Positions 16,905 through 26,436 of a DNA stretch of 64,000 nt are shown here, in pieces. The stretch is from Lachnospiraceae bacterium (GTDB taxonomy: Bacteria > Bacillota > Clostridia > Lachnospirales > Lachnospiraceae): assembly GCA_900759665.1 (NCBI GenBank), contig CAAEWE010000081.1:127879-191878 (forward strand), read 5' to 3'. The notes below the pieces were generated by a model that saw only the letters and a list, made by a program, of their open reading frames with translations, was not told where the DNA came from and made no database searches. Both the position numbers and the translations under genes were made by a program. Numbering within the stretch: the first letter of the stretch is position 1; every line of letters begins with the position of its first letter.

Positions 16905-18131
16905 ATGGTAAAAGTAGGTGTATTAGGTTATGGAACAGTAGGATCCGGAGTTGTGGAGATCCTTGAAAAAAATAAGGACATCATTGCAAAGAGAGTGGGA
17001 CAGGAGATTTCTGTAAAAGCAGTACTGGATCTTCGTGATTTCCCGGGAGATCCGGTGGAAAAGGTACTGGTACACGATTTTGATATCGTTGCAAATGATC
17101 CGGAGATTTCTATTGTTGTAGAAACCATGGGAGGAGTTCATCCTGCCTATGAATTTGTAAAAACATGTCTGGAGAACGGAAAGAGCGTATGTACTTCCAA
17201 TAAAGCACTTGTTGCTGCATATGGTCCGGAGCTTTTGGCACTGGCAGAGGAGAAGAGCATCAACTTCCTGTTTGAGGCAAGTGTCGGCGGCGGCATTCCG
17301 ATCATCCGTCCATTGAAGACTTCTCTGGCACCGGATGAGATTCTGGAGATCTCCGGTATTTTGAATGGTACGACCAATTACATTCTCACAGAAATGACAG
17401 AGAAGGGATCCGACTTTGATTCCGTATTAAAGGATGCACAGGATAAGGGCTATGCAGAGAAGGATCCGACGGCAGATGTCGAGGGTTATGATGCATGCCG
17501 TAAGATTGCGATCCTGACATCTCTGGCTTATGGAAAACAGCTTGATTTTGAGGATATCTACACCGAGGGTATCACCAGGATCACAGACAGGGATATTGCC
17601 TATGCCAAGAAGATGGGAGCAAAGGTAAAGATTTTTGGTTCCAGCAAAAAGGTTGGCGATAAGGTGAGTGCAATGGTAGCTCCGCAGCTGATCTATCCGG
17701 AGCATCCTCTTTATAGTGTGGATGGAGTATTTAACGCGATCCTCGTAAAAGGCAACATGGTTGGAGATGTTATGTTCTATGGTCAGGGAGCCGGTAAGCT
17801 TGCGACTGCAAGTGCGGTTGTGTCTGATGTGATGGATGCGGCAAAGCATGCAGGAGTCAACATTATCACACTTTGGGATACGGAGAAGCTTGATCTGGTA
17901 GCTGCAGAGGATGCAAGAAACGTATTCTTTGTACGTGTCAGTGGCATTAAAGCTCAGAAGTCTGATAAGGTAAAGGAATTGTTTGGCAATGTCAAGATGG
18001 TAGATGTCGGATATGATGACGAGTTTGCCTTTGTAACGGAAGAGATGAGCGAGGGAGACTATGAGAAGGCTGCTGCACAGCTTGACGGTGTGATCAATAA
18101 GATCCGCGTAGACCAGACAGGCCTTGCATAA
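16905..18131 (+). CDS. hom: Homoserine dehydrogenase
   Basis: NAD(P)H-dependent reduction of aspartate semialdehyde to homoserine, for threonine and methionine synthesis. The Rossmann motif G8-Y-G10-T-V-G13 is at the N-terminus, the catalytic domain holds DPTADVEGYDACRK, and a C-terminal ACT-type regulatory domain (about residues 330-408) suggests amino-acid feedback. 408 residues. The ATG at 16905 follows GGAGG; an upstream in-frame start at 16821 lies inside prfB and is rejected. It starts 22 bases after prfB and could be co-transcribed with it. Confidence 0.94.
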   Translation: MVKVGVLGYGTVGSGVVEILEKNKDIIAKRVGQEISVKAVLDLRDFPGDPVEKVLVHDFDIVANDPEISIVVETMGGVHPAYEFVKTCLENGKSVCTSNKALVAAYGPELLALAEEKSINFLFEASVGGGIPIIRPLKTSLAPDEILEISGILNGTTNYILTEMTEKGSDFDSVLKDAQDKGYAEKDPTADVEGYDACRKIAILTSLAYGKQLDFEDIYTEGITRITDRDIAYAKKMGAKVKIFGSSKKVGDKVSAMVAPQLIYPEHPLYSVDGVFNAILVKGNMVGDVMFYGQGAGKLATASAVVSDVMDAAKHAGVNIITLWDTEKLDLVAAEDARNVFFVRVSGIKAQKSDKVKELFGNVKMVDVGYDDEFAFVTEEMSEGDYEKAAAQLDGVINKIRVDQTGLA

Positions 18132-18230
18132 ATACATAAGAGGTGTCAGGGATATGCCGTGATGCAGCGGATACAGAGAGCCTCCCGGAATATATTGAGT
18201 TGTCGCATAAAAATGGATAAAGGATGAGAG

Positions 18231-18258
18231 AAGCGACTGGTTTCAGTCGCTTTCTTTT
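18231..18258 (+). terminator. Terminator after hom
   Basis: AAGCGACTG (18231-18239) pairs perfectly with CAGTCGCTT (18244-18252), then TCTTTTT. The preceding 100 bases after hom contain no gene. Confidence 0.85.
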
Positions 18259-18285
18259 TGGAGAAAGATATGTAGGAGTTATACT

Positions 18286-20610
18286 ATGAATATTCAGAAA
18301 AAAATAGCAGAGGAATTAAATATCAAGGAGTGGCAGGTTGAGGCGGTTATCAAGCTGATCGACGAAGGAAACACCATCCCGTTTATTGCCCGTTATCGTA
18401 AGGAGGCACATGGCTCTCTGGATGATGAGCAGCTTCGTAACCTATCGGAGAGACTGACCTATCTGCGGAATCTTGAGGAGAAAAAGCAGCAGGTGCTGGC
18501 AAGCATTGAGGAGCAGGGAAAGCTCACCGAGGAGCTGAAAAAACAGATCTTAGAGGCACAGACACAGGTGGTTGTGGATGATCTGTACCGCCCGTACCGC
18601 CCGAAGAGAAGAACGAGAGCTACCATTGCAAAGGAGAAGGGACTGGATGGTCTTGCCCAGATCATTCTTGCACAGGAGACCACCAAAAGTCTGGAGGAAG
18701 AAGCACAGAGCTATCTTTCCGGGGAAAATGGCGTAGAAACTGTAAAGGACGCCATTGATGGAGCCAGAGATATTATTGCAGAACAGATTTCCGATGAGGC
18801 GGATTACAGAATGTATATCCGTAAGCTCACCATGGAGGAGGGTGTGATCACCTCTACTGCCAAGGATGAGAAGGAGCAGTCTGTTTATGAAATGTATTAT
18901 GAATTTCAGGAGCAGGTCAGCAAGATCGCCGGGCATCGTGTGCTGGCACTGAACCGGGGAGAAAAGGAAAAGATGCTGGTCATCAGGCTGATCGCACCGG
19001 AGGAACGTATATTGCAGTATCTTCGCAAAAAAGTGATCACGGCAGAGAATGCCAATACAGAGCCGGTTCTGGCAGAAGCAGTGGAGGACAGTTACAAGCG
19101 CCTGATCGCTCCTGCAATTGAGAGAGAAGTAAGAAATGAGCTGACTGAGAAGGCGGAGGATGGAGCTATCCGTGTCTTTGGAAAGAATCTGGAACAGCTT
19201 CTGATGGCACCTCCGATTGCAGGCAAAACCGTATTGGGATGGGATCCGGCATTTCGTACCGGCTGTAAGCTGGCGGTGGTAGACCCTACGGGAAAGGTGT
19301 TGGACACAACAGTCATTTATCCGACGGCGCCACAAAATAAGGTGGACGAGGCAAAGAGAGTTGTCAAAAAGCTGATCGACCAGTATGACATTTCCCTGAT
19401 CTCCGTGGGAAATGGAACGGCATCCAGAGAATCTGAGCAGATCATTGCTGAAATGTTAAAGGAGATCAAAAAGCCGGTACAGTATGTGATCGTAAATGAA
19501 GCAGGAGCTTCTGTATATTCTGCCAGCAAGCTTGCCACCGAGGAGTTTCCGAACTTTGATGTGGGTCAGAGAAGTGCCACATCTATTGCAAGACGTATCC
19601 AGGATCCTCTGGCAGAGTTAGTTAAGATCGATCCACAGTCCATTGGCGTAGGTCAGTATCAGCATGATATGAACCAGAAAAAGCTGTCGGAGACACTGAC
19701 AGGCGTGGTAGAGGATTGTGTAAATAAAGTTGGTGTTGATCTCAATACCGCATCGGCGTCTCTTCTGGAGTATATTTCCGGTATCTCCAAAACCATTGCG
19801 AAAAATATCGTTATTTACCGCGAGGAGAACGGAAAATTCACCAGCAGAAAACAGCTTTTAAAGGTTGCAAAGCTTGGACCGAAAGCTTTTGAGCAGTGTG
19901 CGGGCTTTATGCGGATCCAGGGAGGAGACAATCCGCTGGATGCCACCAGTGTTCATCCGGAGTCCTATGAGGCGGCCGGACAGCTTTTAGAGAAGCTGGA
20001 TATGACTATGGACGAGGTGAAAAAGCTTCAGGGAGAGCTTGCAAAGGCCAATACCGAAAAGCGTGGTGTTGCCCCGAAGACAAAGAAAAAGAAGGATTTT
20101 GTGATCCGTAATACCAATTCCGCATTTGGTGCAGCTTTTGCCAAGGCATTCGGGGACGGTCAGGTAGAGCTTGCAGGGGATACGCCGGCACCAAAGGAAA
20201 AGAAAGCCGGTGTGAAAGGCATTGCCGGCCGGATCAAAGACAAAAAGAAAATGGCCCAGGAGCTTGGGATCGGCGAGATCACTCTGGAGGACATTGTGAA
20301 GGAGTTAGAGAAACCGGCGAGAGACCCGAGAGATGAAATGCCAAAGCCGATCCTTCGTACCGATGTGCTGGATATGAAGGACCTCAAGGAAGGAATGATC
20401 CTGAAGGGAACTGTCCGGAATGTCATTGATTTTGGAGCTTTTGTGGATATCGGTGTACATCAGGATGGTCTGGTACATATCTCCCAGTTGTCGGATAAGG
20501 GGTTTGTCAAGCATCCGCTGGATGTGGTCAGCGTTGGTGATATTGTGGATGTAAAGGTTATGAGCGTTGATCTCAAAAAGCAGAGGATACAGCTTACCAT
20601 GAAGCTGTAA
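18286..20610 (+). CDS. tex: Tex-family S1 RNA-binding protein
   Basis: Transcription accessory protein of the Tex/Spt6 type, cytoplasmic nucleic-acid binder. 774 residues in the usual order: helical N-terminal Tex domain (about 1-185), RNase-H-like YqgF domain around GWDPAFRTGCK (about residue 318), helix-hairpin-helix repeats (about 490-560) and a C-terminal S1 domain (about 700-774, ending in RIQLTMKL). A Lys/Ala-rich stretch at about 585-655 lies before the S1 domain. AGGAG precedes the start. The downstream gene has its own promoter. Confidence 0.93.
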   Translation: MNIQKKIAEELNIKEWQVEAVIKLIDEGNTIPFIARYRKEAHGSLDDEQLRNLSERLTYLRNLEEKKQQVLASIEEQGKLTEELKKQILEAQTQVVVDDLYRPYRPKRRTRATIAKEKGLDGLAQIILAQETTKSLEEEAQSYLSGENGVETVKDAIDGARDIIAEQISDEADYRMYIRKLTMEEGVITSTAKDEKEQSVYEMYYEFQEQVSKIAGHRVLALNRGEKEKMLVIRLIAPEERILQYLRKKVITAENANTEPVLAEAVEDSYKRLIAPAIEREVRNELTEKAEDGAIRVFGKNLEQLLMAPPIAGKTVLGWDPAFRTGCKLAVVDPTGKVLDTTVIYPTAPQNKVDEAKRVVKKLIDQYDISLISVGNGTASRESEQIIAEMLKEIKKPVQYVIVNEAGASVYSASKLATEEFPNFDVGQRSATSIARRIQDPLAELVKIDPQSIGVGQYQHDMNQKKLSETLTGVVEDCVNKVGVDLNTASASLLEYISGISKTIAKNIVIYREENGKFTSRKQLLKVAKLGPKAFEQCAGFMRIQGGDNPLDATSVHPESYEAAGQLLEKLDMTMDEVKKLQGELAKANTEKRGVAPKTKKKKDFVIRNTNSAFGAAFAKAFGDGQVELAGDTPAPKEKKAGVKGIAGRIKDKKKMAQELGIGEITLEDIVKELEKPARDPRDEMPKPILRTDVLDMKDLKEGMILKGTVRNVIDFGAFVDIGVHQDGLVHISQLSDKGFVKHPLDVVSVGDIVDVKVMSVDLKKQRIQLTMKL

Positions 20611-20631
20611 ATGATACGAAATAACTATTTT

Positions 20632-20659
20632 TTGCTTTTTTGTGGGAATATGTTATAAT
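20632..20659 (+). promoter_or_regulatory. Promoter upstream of the sulfotransferase-like gene
   Basis: TTGCTT (20632-20637), 16-base spacer, TATAAT (20654-20659). A strong GGAAGGAGGAG site (20665-20675) follows, but it is about 70 bases from the only good start of the long gene. Instead it suits a short leader frame beginning GTG at 20675 and ending at 20767 inside the next gene. Confidence 0.5.
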
Positions 20660-20741
20660 CATCTGGAAGGAGGAGTGCATTGTGGTTTGAAAAACCAAAG
20701 CGGATTTTTCATAATGTTGACACAATTGCACGATAATATAA

Positions 20742-22661
20742 GTGGGAATATTTGGAAGACGCATTGATATCAAAAATGCGACAAAGACGACCTACAGCGA
20801 TGAAGACCTGAGAAAACTGGATCTGAATTACCGCAATGAGTTTCAGATGGACCGGGAAAAGCGGATATATACTCCGTTTCGAAAGGAAATGCCGAGAGCA
20901 TGGCAGAGTCAGGTGCGTGATATGGCATTTGAAAAGATCCTGGATGACCGCATTTTCAGTTTTCGCCATATGCTGGTGATTCCAAATCCATACGGTGCTT
21001 CGGTACAGACAGCGATGTTGCTTTTTAATACTCCGAAGGAATACCGGGTCAGATACCGTATTTTGGGAAAGTTGGAAGGAACAGATTTTGTGGGAGAGAC
21101 CCGCATGACCACCAGACACCGTGTTCCTGTTATAGGACTTTATAAGGGGTATACCAACAAACTGATCCTGGAATTGATCGATGCGGAGGGGGAGGTTTAT
21201 CAGAGACGGGATTTAAAGATCTACACCAGGGATATTCCGTTAGGACAACAGAATATTGTCACGAAAGTGGAACATTCGCAGACTTCCTGTTTCCCGTTTG
21301 TTCTGGTCAATGGTTTCCGGTTTAAACCGGTGGTGTTTGACCAGAATGGCGAGGTCCGGTATTCGCTGCAGATCAGGACGGACCGGACGGGAATGATTCC
21401 TCTGGAAAATGGCAGATTTCTTTATGTGGATGCGACGGTGAACCGTGTCGCTTCCAATGGAGGAAAAGTGGCCTGCCAGTATCACGAGATGGATTATATG
21501 GGCAGAGTGTATCAGACCTATCTGCTGGATTACCCGGTGGGGCGTTATGCGGCACAAAATGGGGACTCCCTGTTTTTACTGACTTCATCTGCAGAGGGAT
21601 ATACAGACGATTGTATCGTAGAGCTGGATCGCTGCACCGGTCAGATTCGTAGAAAGTGTTTGCTCGAGGATCTGATCGGAGATAAATACAAGAAAAAAGG
21701 TGACTGGATCGTTGCCAGTGGCATGCAGTATGTACAAGGCCAGCTGATATTGACCATGAGACGGTATCATACCGTGGTTTCGATTGACTGGGAGAAACAG
21801 TCCGTGAACTGGGTGTTAGCTCCGGATCCGATCTGGCGGGACACAGCACTTGCCGGTAAATTGCTAAGATCCGTTGATCAGAACATAGTAGACGGCTACA
21901 TGCCGGAGAGTCCGGAAATTCAGATGCAGGAGGACGGTCATATTCTGATCCGTCTGTACTGTATTCAAAATAAAGGAAGTGTGCCGGTAGAGGGTGCGGT
22001 GTCCGATGATGATTCACGGATTGATTTTTATGAACTGTATCCAAAGGAACAGACATTTCATAAGCTCAGAAGTGTGGCAGTGGTAAAATCCCAGAGAGAT
22101 GCCGGATGCGTTTACCGGGAGCAGGAGGATCGGATATTGTCATTATCCGGTATGCTTCTGAGGCGTACAGAGAATCTGAGGGCATGCATTGAGGAGCTGG
22201 ACGGGCAGACGGGTCAGATGATCAATCGTCTGCGTTTATGTAAGAGATACCGGAGTGCATGGGTGTTTGCACCGGATATTGAAGCATATTCGGTTCCGTT
22301 ACAGCATGATCTTGATGCGGTCAAGGGAAGTCTGGAGCCGCCGGAGAAATTTACCGGAAGTCTTCCGGAGCCGGTTCCGGAAAAGCTCAAAAAGAAAGTA
22401 TTTGGCAATATCCGTGTGAGTGACACGTTGTTCCTGTTTGCTTTTTTTGCAGGAAGTGTGCAAAACGTATACCTCATTGGAGAAACACATTCCTACGTGC
22501 AGAGGTTTTCTAAACTTGCACCTCAAAAACGCAGGAGCAGCTTTTGTATGACATTGGATCAGTTAGAGCTTGATGAATATCAGGTTTATGTAGAAGTTGA
22601 TGATCAGATCTACCATCTGAAAAATGAGATCAGAGTGGAGAGATCCCAAAAAGAAAAATAA
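20742..22661 (+). CDS. Arylsulfotransferase-like (ASST family) protein
   Basis: A 639-residue protein resembling aryl-sulfate sulfotransferases, which use a covalent sulfohistidine to move sulfate between phenolic esters. Predicted beta-propeller-like repeats fill the C-terminal two thirds; H343 in R-R-Y-H-T-V-V before a conserved Asp-Trp is my candidate catalytic histidine. Known ASSTs are periplasmic, but no signal peptide is visible here. The start is GTG at 20742, directly after an in-frame stop and without its own ribosome site, so coupling to an upstream leader frame is possible. It lies 13 bases before cysD, suggesting a role in sulfate metabolism. Family call is from recall, not a search. 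Confidence 0.65.
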   Translation: MGIFGRRIDIKNATKTTYSDEDLRKLDLNYRNEFQMDREKRIYTPFRKEMPRAWQSQVRDMAFEKILDDRIFSFRHMLVIPNPYGASVQTAMLLFNTPKEYRVRYRILGKLEGTDFVGETRMTTRHRVPVIGLYKGYTNKLILELIDAEGEVYQRRDLKIYTRDIPLGQQNIVTKVEHSQTSCFPFVLVNGFRFKPVVFDQNGEVRYSLQIRTDRTGMIPLENGRFLYVDATVNRVASNGGKVACQYHEMDYMGRVYQTYLLDYPVGRYAAQNGDSLFLLTSSAEGYTDDCIVELDRCTGQIRRKCLLEDLIGDKYKKKGDWIVASGMQYVQGQLILTMRRYHTVVSIDWEKQSVNWVLAPDPIWRDTALAGKLLRSVDQNIVDGYMPESPEIQMQEDGHILIRLYCIQNKGSVPVEGAVSDDDSRIDFYELYPKEQTFHKLRSVAVVKSQRDAGCVYREQEDRILSLSGMLLRRTENLRACIEELDGQTGQMINRLRLCKRYRSAWVFAPDIEAYSVPLQHDLDAVKGSLEPPEKFTGSLPEPVPEKLKKKVFGNIRVSDTLFLFAFFAGSVQNVYLIGETHSYVQRFSKLAPQKRRSSFCMTLDQLELDEYQVYVEVDDQIYHLKNEIRVERSQKEK

Positions 22662-22674
22662 ATGGAGGAAAACA

Positions 22675-23574
22675 ATGAATCAATTATCACATTTGGAGGA
22701 GCTGGAGGCTGAGGCGATTTACATTATGCGTGAAGTTGTAGCTGAGTGTGAAAAGCCGGTTATGTTGTATTCGATCGGAAAGGATAGTTCCGTAATGCTT
22801 CATCTTGCATTGAAAGCATTTTACCCGGAGAAGCCGCCTTTCCCATTTCTTCATGTGGATACCACATGGAAATTCCATGAAATGATCGAATTCCGTGATA
22901 AAATGGCAAAGAAGTATGACTTGGACATGATTGTTTATACCAATCAGGAGGGTGTAAAGCAGGGAATCAATCCGTTTGATCATGGTTCTGCATATACGGA
23001 TATCATGAAGACCCAGGCATTGAAGCAGGCACTGGATAAATACGAGTTTACAGCTGCATTTGGCGGCGGACGTCGTGACGAGGAGAAGTCCCGTGCAAAG
23101 GAGCGCATCTTCTCTTTCCGTAATTCAGCACATGCATGGGATCCTAAAAACCAGCGTCCGGAAATGTGGAAGTTATACAACACAAAGCTGTTTAAGGGCG
23201 AAGAGGTACGTGTATTCCCTCTTTCTAACTGGACAGAGAAGGATATCTGGCAGTATATCCGTCAGGAAAATATCGAGATTCCATCCCTTTATTTTGCAAA
23301 AGAGCGTCCGGTGGTTTACCGCGACGGCAATATCATTATGGTGGATGATGACAGAATGCGTCTGAAACCGGGTGAGAAAGTGGAGATGAAAAAGGTTCGT
23401 TTCCGTACCTTAGGATGTTATCCACTGACCGGTGGCGTAGAGTCTGATGCAGAGACACTGGATGAGATCATTGAGGAGACATTGAGTGCAGTATCTTCCG
23501 AGAGAACCAGCCGTGTCATTGATAACGAGGCGGCAGGCAGCATGGAAAGAAGAAAGAGAGAGGGGTATTTCTAA
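22675..23574 (+). CDS. cysD: Sulfate adenylyltransferase small subunit
   Basis: ATP sulfurylase subunit of the PP-loop family: makes APS from sulfate and ATP with the CysN GTPase. The PP-loop S-I-G-K-D-S-S-V is at residues 33-40 and the GGGRRDEEKSRAKER motif follows. 299 residues. The ATG at 22675 has GGAGG at 22663-22667. It is directly joined to cysNC (one base between stop and start) and follows the ASST-like gene closely, so all three form one operon. Confidence 0.95.
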   Translation: MNQLSHLEELEAEAIYIMREVVAECEKPVMLYSIGKDSSVMLHLALKAFYPEKPPFPFLHVDTTWKFHEMIEFRDKMAKKYDLDMIVYTNQEGVKQGINPFDHGSAYTDIMKTQALKQALDKYEFTAAFGGGRRDEEKSRAKERIFSFRNSAHAWDPKNQRPEMWKLYNTKLFKGEEVRVFPLSNWTEKDIWQYIRQENIEIPSLYFAKERPVVYRDGNIIMVDDDRMRLKPGEKVEMKKVRFRTLGCYPLTGGVESDAETLDEIIEETLSAVSSERTSRVIDNEAAGSMERRKREGYF

Positions 23575-23575
23575 G

Positions 23576-25405
23576 ATGCAGAGTTTATTGAAATTTATTA
23601 CTTGCGGTAGTGTAGATGATGGAAAGTCCACACTGATCGGACATATGCTTTATGATGCCAAGCTGATCTTTGCAGATCAGGAGAAGGCACTGGAGCTTGA
23701 CAGTAAAGTGGGAAGTACCGGCGGAGCCATCGATTATTCTTTGCTGTTGGATGGTCTTATGGCAGAGCGCGAGCAGGGAATTACGATTGATGTGGCATAT
23801 CGTTACTTTACCACAGAAAAGAGAAGCTTTATCGTGGCAGATACTCCGGGTCATGAGGAGTATACCCGTAATATGGCCGTTGGAGCTTCCTTTGCAGATC
23901 TGGCTGTTATCCTTGTGGATGCATCCAAGGGCGTGCTGGTCCAGACAAGACGTCACACCCGTATCTGTGCATTAATGGGTATTAAATACGTAGTATATGC
24001 AGTTAACAAAATGGATCTTATCGATTATGATGAGAACGAGTTTAAAAATATTGTCAAGCAGATCAAGATCATGACAGGAGAGTATGATTTTGAAACCATG
24101 CACATTATCCCGGTATCTGCAACCGTTGGTGACAATATTACCACAGAGTCCACAAAGACACCTTGGTATAAGGGCGGTACTCTTCAGAATTATCTGGAGA
24201 CGATCGACGTGACAGACCATTCTGATGAGACGGGATTTGTTATGCCGGTACAGCGTGTCAGCCGTCCGGATCGTACTTTCCGTGGTTTCCAGGGAGAGGT
24301 TGAGGTCGGAGAGATCCATGTCGGAGATGAGATCACTTCCCTGCCAAGTGGCGAGACTGCTAAGGTAAAGAGTATTCTCAATACCAACAAGGAGGTTGAC
24401 AATGCTTCCAAGGGACAGGCTGTGACGATCCAGCTTGATACAGAGATTGACGTTTCCAGAGGGTGTATGCTTTGCAAGGATGTAAAACTTCATACCAACA
24501 AGATGTTTACATCAACACTTCTGTGGATGGATGATAACAAGCTGGTAGCAGGAAAGAACTATTTCCTGAAGCTTGGCACCAAGATGGTTCCGGCTGTTGT
24601 TATGAATATCAAGTATAAGGTGGATGTGAATGAGGGTACTCATGTACAGACAGACAAGCTTTACAAGAATGAGATCGCATGCTGTGATATTGCATGCTCT
24701 GATACGATCGTTTTTGATGAGTTCAAGCATCATAAGGAGCTCGGTGGTTTCGTATTGATCGACCGCATCACCAATATGACTTCTGCCTGTGGTGTCGTAG
24801 AGCATCCGCTTCGCCGTGACGATAACCTGACATGGCACAATATGGATGTTACAAGAGAGCTTCGTGCACAGCAGAAGGGACAGGAGCCTAAGACAATCTG
24901 GATGACAGGTCTGTCAGGAGCCGGTAAGTCCACACTGATCAATGAAGTAGAAAAGAGACTTTTTGCAGAGGGCAAGCATACCATGCTTCTGGATGGAGAT
25001 AATGTGCGTATGGGTCTGAATAAGAACCTTGGTTTCAAGGAGCAGGATCGTATCGAGAATATCCGTCGTGTGGCCGAGGTTGCAAAGCTTATGAATGATG
25101 CCGGTCTGATCACGCTGACTTCCTTCATTTCTCCATTTGCAAGTGACCGCCGTAGTGCAAGAGATATCATTGGTAATGACAATTTCATCGAGATCTATAT
25201 CAGTACCCCTCTGGAGGAGTGCGAGAGAAGAGATGTCAAGGGTCTTTACAAGAGAGCCCGCAGTGGTGAGATTCCAAACTTCTCTGGTATATCCAGCCCT
25301 TATGAGGCACCGGAGAATCCGGAAATTACGATTGATACCACAGGTATGACTGTAGAAGAGTCTGTGGATTATCTGATGGAAGAATTAAAGAAATATATTA
25401 ATTGA
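23576..25405 (+). CDS. cysNC: Bifunctional sulfate adenylyltransferase large subunit / APS kinase
   Basis: Fusion of the CysN GTPase (about residues 1-430) and CysC APS kinase (about 435-609), making PAPS from sulfate. The GTPase has G-S-V-D-D-G-K-S-T at 11-19, DTPGHEEY and NKMD. The kinase has G-L-S-G-A-G-K-S-T near residue 442, DGDNVR and SFISPF. In the kinase motif DGDNVRxGL the residue after Arg is Met where His is common. I start at ATG 23576, one base after cysD; an in-frame start at 23486 would lie inside cysD. A terminator-like hairpin follows. Confidence 0.95.
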   Translation: MQSLLKFITCGSVDDGKSTLIGHMLYDAKLIFADQEKALELDSKVGSTGGAIDYSLLLDGLMAEREQGITIDVAYRYFTTEKRSFIVADTPGHEEYTRNMAVGASFADLAVILVDASKGVLVQTRRHTRICALMGIKYVVYAVNKMDLIDYDENEFKNIVKQIKIMTGEYDFETMHIIPVSATVGDNITTESTKTPWYKGGTLQNYLETIDVTDHSDETGFVMPVQRVSRPDRTFRGFQGEVEVGEIHVGDEITSLPSGETAKVKSILNTNKEVDNASKGQAVTIQLDTEIDVSRGCMLCKDVKLHTNKMFTSTLLWMDDNKLVAGKNYFLKLGTKMVPAVVMNIKYKVDVNEGTHVQTDKLYKNEIACCDIACSDTIVFDEFKHHKELGGFVLIDRITNMTSACGVVEHPLRRDDNLTWHNMDVTRELRAQQKGQEPKTIWMTGLSGAGKSTLINEVEKRLFAEGKHTMLLDGDNVRMGLNKNLGFKEQDRIENIRRVAEVAKLMNDAGLITLTSFISPFASDRRSARDIIGNDNFIEIYISTPLEECERRDVKGLYKRARSGEIPNFSGISSPYEAPENPEITIDTTGMTVEESVDYLMEELKKYIN

Positions 25406-25465
25406 AAAAATAGGTTGCAATATTCATAGTAATGTAGTATGATTAGTATGAAATCAATAAATAGA

Positions 25466-25497
25466 GGGTTTGGCTATTTGTATAGCCAAACCCCTTT
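25466..25497 (+). terminator. Terminator after cysNC
   Basis: GGGTTTGGCTA (25466-25476) and TAGCCAAACCC (25483-25493) pair perfectly around a six-base loop, followed by CTTTG. A possible weak promoter (TATAAT at 25525-25530) lies downstream, so cysQ may have its own transcript. No gene is seen in 25406-25620. Confidence 0.75.
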
Positions 25498-25620
25498 GTA
25501 GTTAAAGATGTATATGATAAATAATATAATTCATAATGAATCATATGAAAAATCGTATAAACACGAAATAAATGAGAATTTTCCTGTGACGTATTGGTTG
25601 CAGAAGAATGGAGGATTTTT

Positions 25621-26412
25621 ATGAACCTGGAAAAAGAACTCGCAGTAGCAAAAGAGGCAGCAGTGAAGGCCGGATATGCGATCATGGATGTTTACGAAAA
25701 TGCAGAGGACATGCAGATCAGCTATAAGGATGGAGATATGCCGCTGACGGCAGCAGATAAGGCTTCCAACCGCATTATTGTAGATGCACTGAAGGAGGCG
25801 TTTCCGGCATATGCGATCCTGTCCGAGGAGGAAAAGGATGATCTTTCCCGTCTGGATAATGATTATTGTTTTGTGGTGGATCCGTTGGATGGAACGAAGG
25901 AGTTTATTAAAAGGAACGGTCAGTTTACCGTAAATATTGCGTTATCCTATCAGCATAGATCAGTAATGGGTGTCATCTATGTGCCGGTGACCGGAGAGCT
26001 TTATTATGCAGCACAGGGACAGGGGGCTTATGTGGATACAGAGAACGAGAAGGGAAAGAGGCTTCAGGTTTCCGGCTGCACAGATATTCACGAGCTTCGT
26101 ATGGTGATGAGCAGCTCCCATGGCTGCGAGCAGATGGACAAGCTGTTAGAAAAGTATCAGATCCACAATTTTGTCAAAATGGGAAGCTCCCTGAAGGGAT
26201 GTGTTGTAGCGAAGGGCGAGGCTGAGGTATATTACCGGTTTAACCCGACCATGGAGTGGGATACCGCAGCGATGCAGTGTATCGTGGAGGAGGCCGGTGC
26301 GATCTTCCGGCAGATGGATGATACTCCGATGCTTTATAACCGGGAAGACAGCCTGAATGCAAAAGGATTTTATATTATTAACTCTATAGATAATAAATTG
26401 ACATTGGATTAA
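25621..26412 (+). CDS. cysQ: 3'(2'),5'-bisphosphate nucleotidase, CysQ type
   Basis: Removes the 3'-phosphate from PAP, the product left when PAPS donates sulfate. It belongs to the lithium-sensitive inositol-monophosphatase-like family. Metal-binding residues are E69/E70 and D87-P-L-D90-G-T, with a C-terminal W-D motif in MEWDTAA. 263 residues. The ATG at 25621 has GGAGG at 25610-25614. It completes a PAPS-making and PAP-recycling set with cysD and cysNC. An inositol-phosphatase role is possible but the neighbourhood favours CysQ. Confidence 0.88.
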   Translation: MNLEKELAVAKEAAVKAGYAIMDVYENAEDMQISYKDGDMPLTAADKASNRIIVDALKEAFPAYAILSEEEKDDLSRLDNDYCFVVDPLDGTKEFIKRNGQFTVNIALSYQHRSVMGVIYVPVTGELYYAAQGQGAYVDTENEKGKRLQVSGCTDIHELRMVMSSSHGCEQMDKLLEKYQIHNFVKMGSSLKGCVVAKGEAEVYYRFNPTMEWDTAAMQCIVEEAGAIFRQMDDTPMLYNREDSLNAKGFYIINSIDNKLTLD

Positions 26413-26436
26413 AAATAAAAAGGGAGGCATACAACC

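Noticed and set aside
21373..22056. A 227-residue minus-strand frame
   Set aside because: Shadow of the ASST-like gene; low-complexity Ser/Pro/Arg composition.
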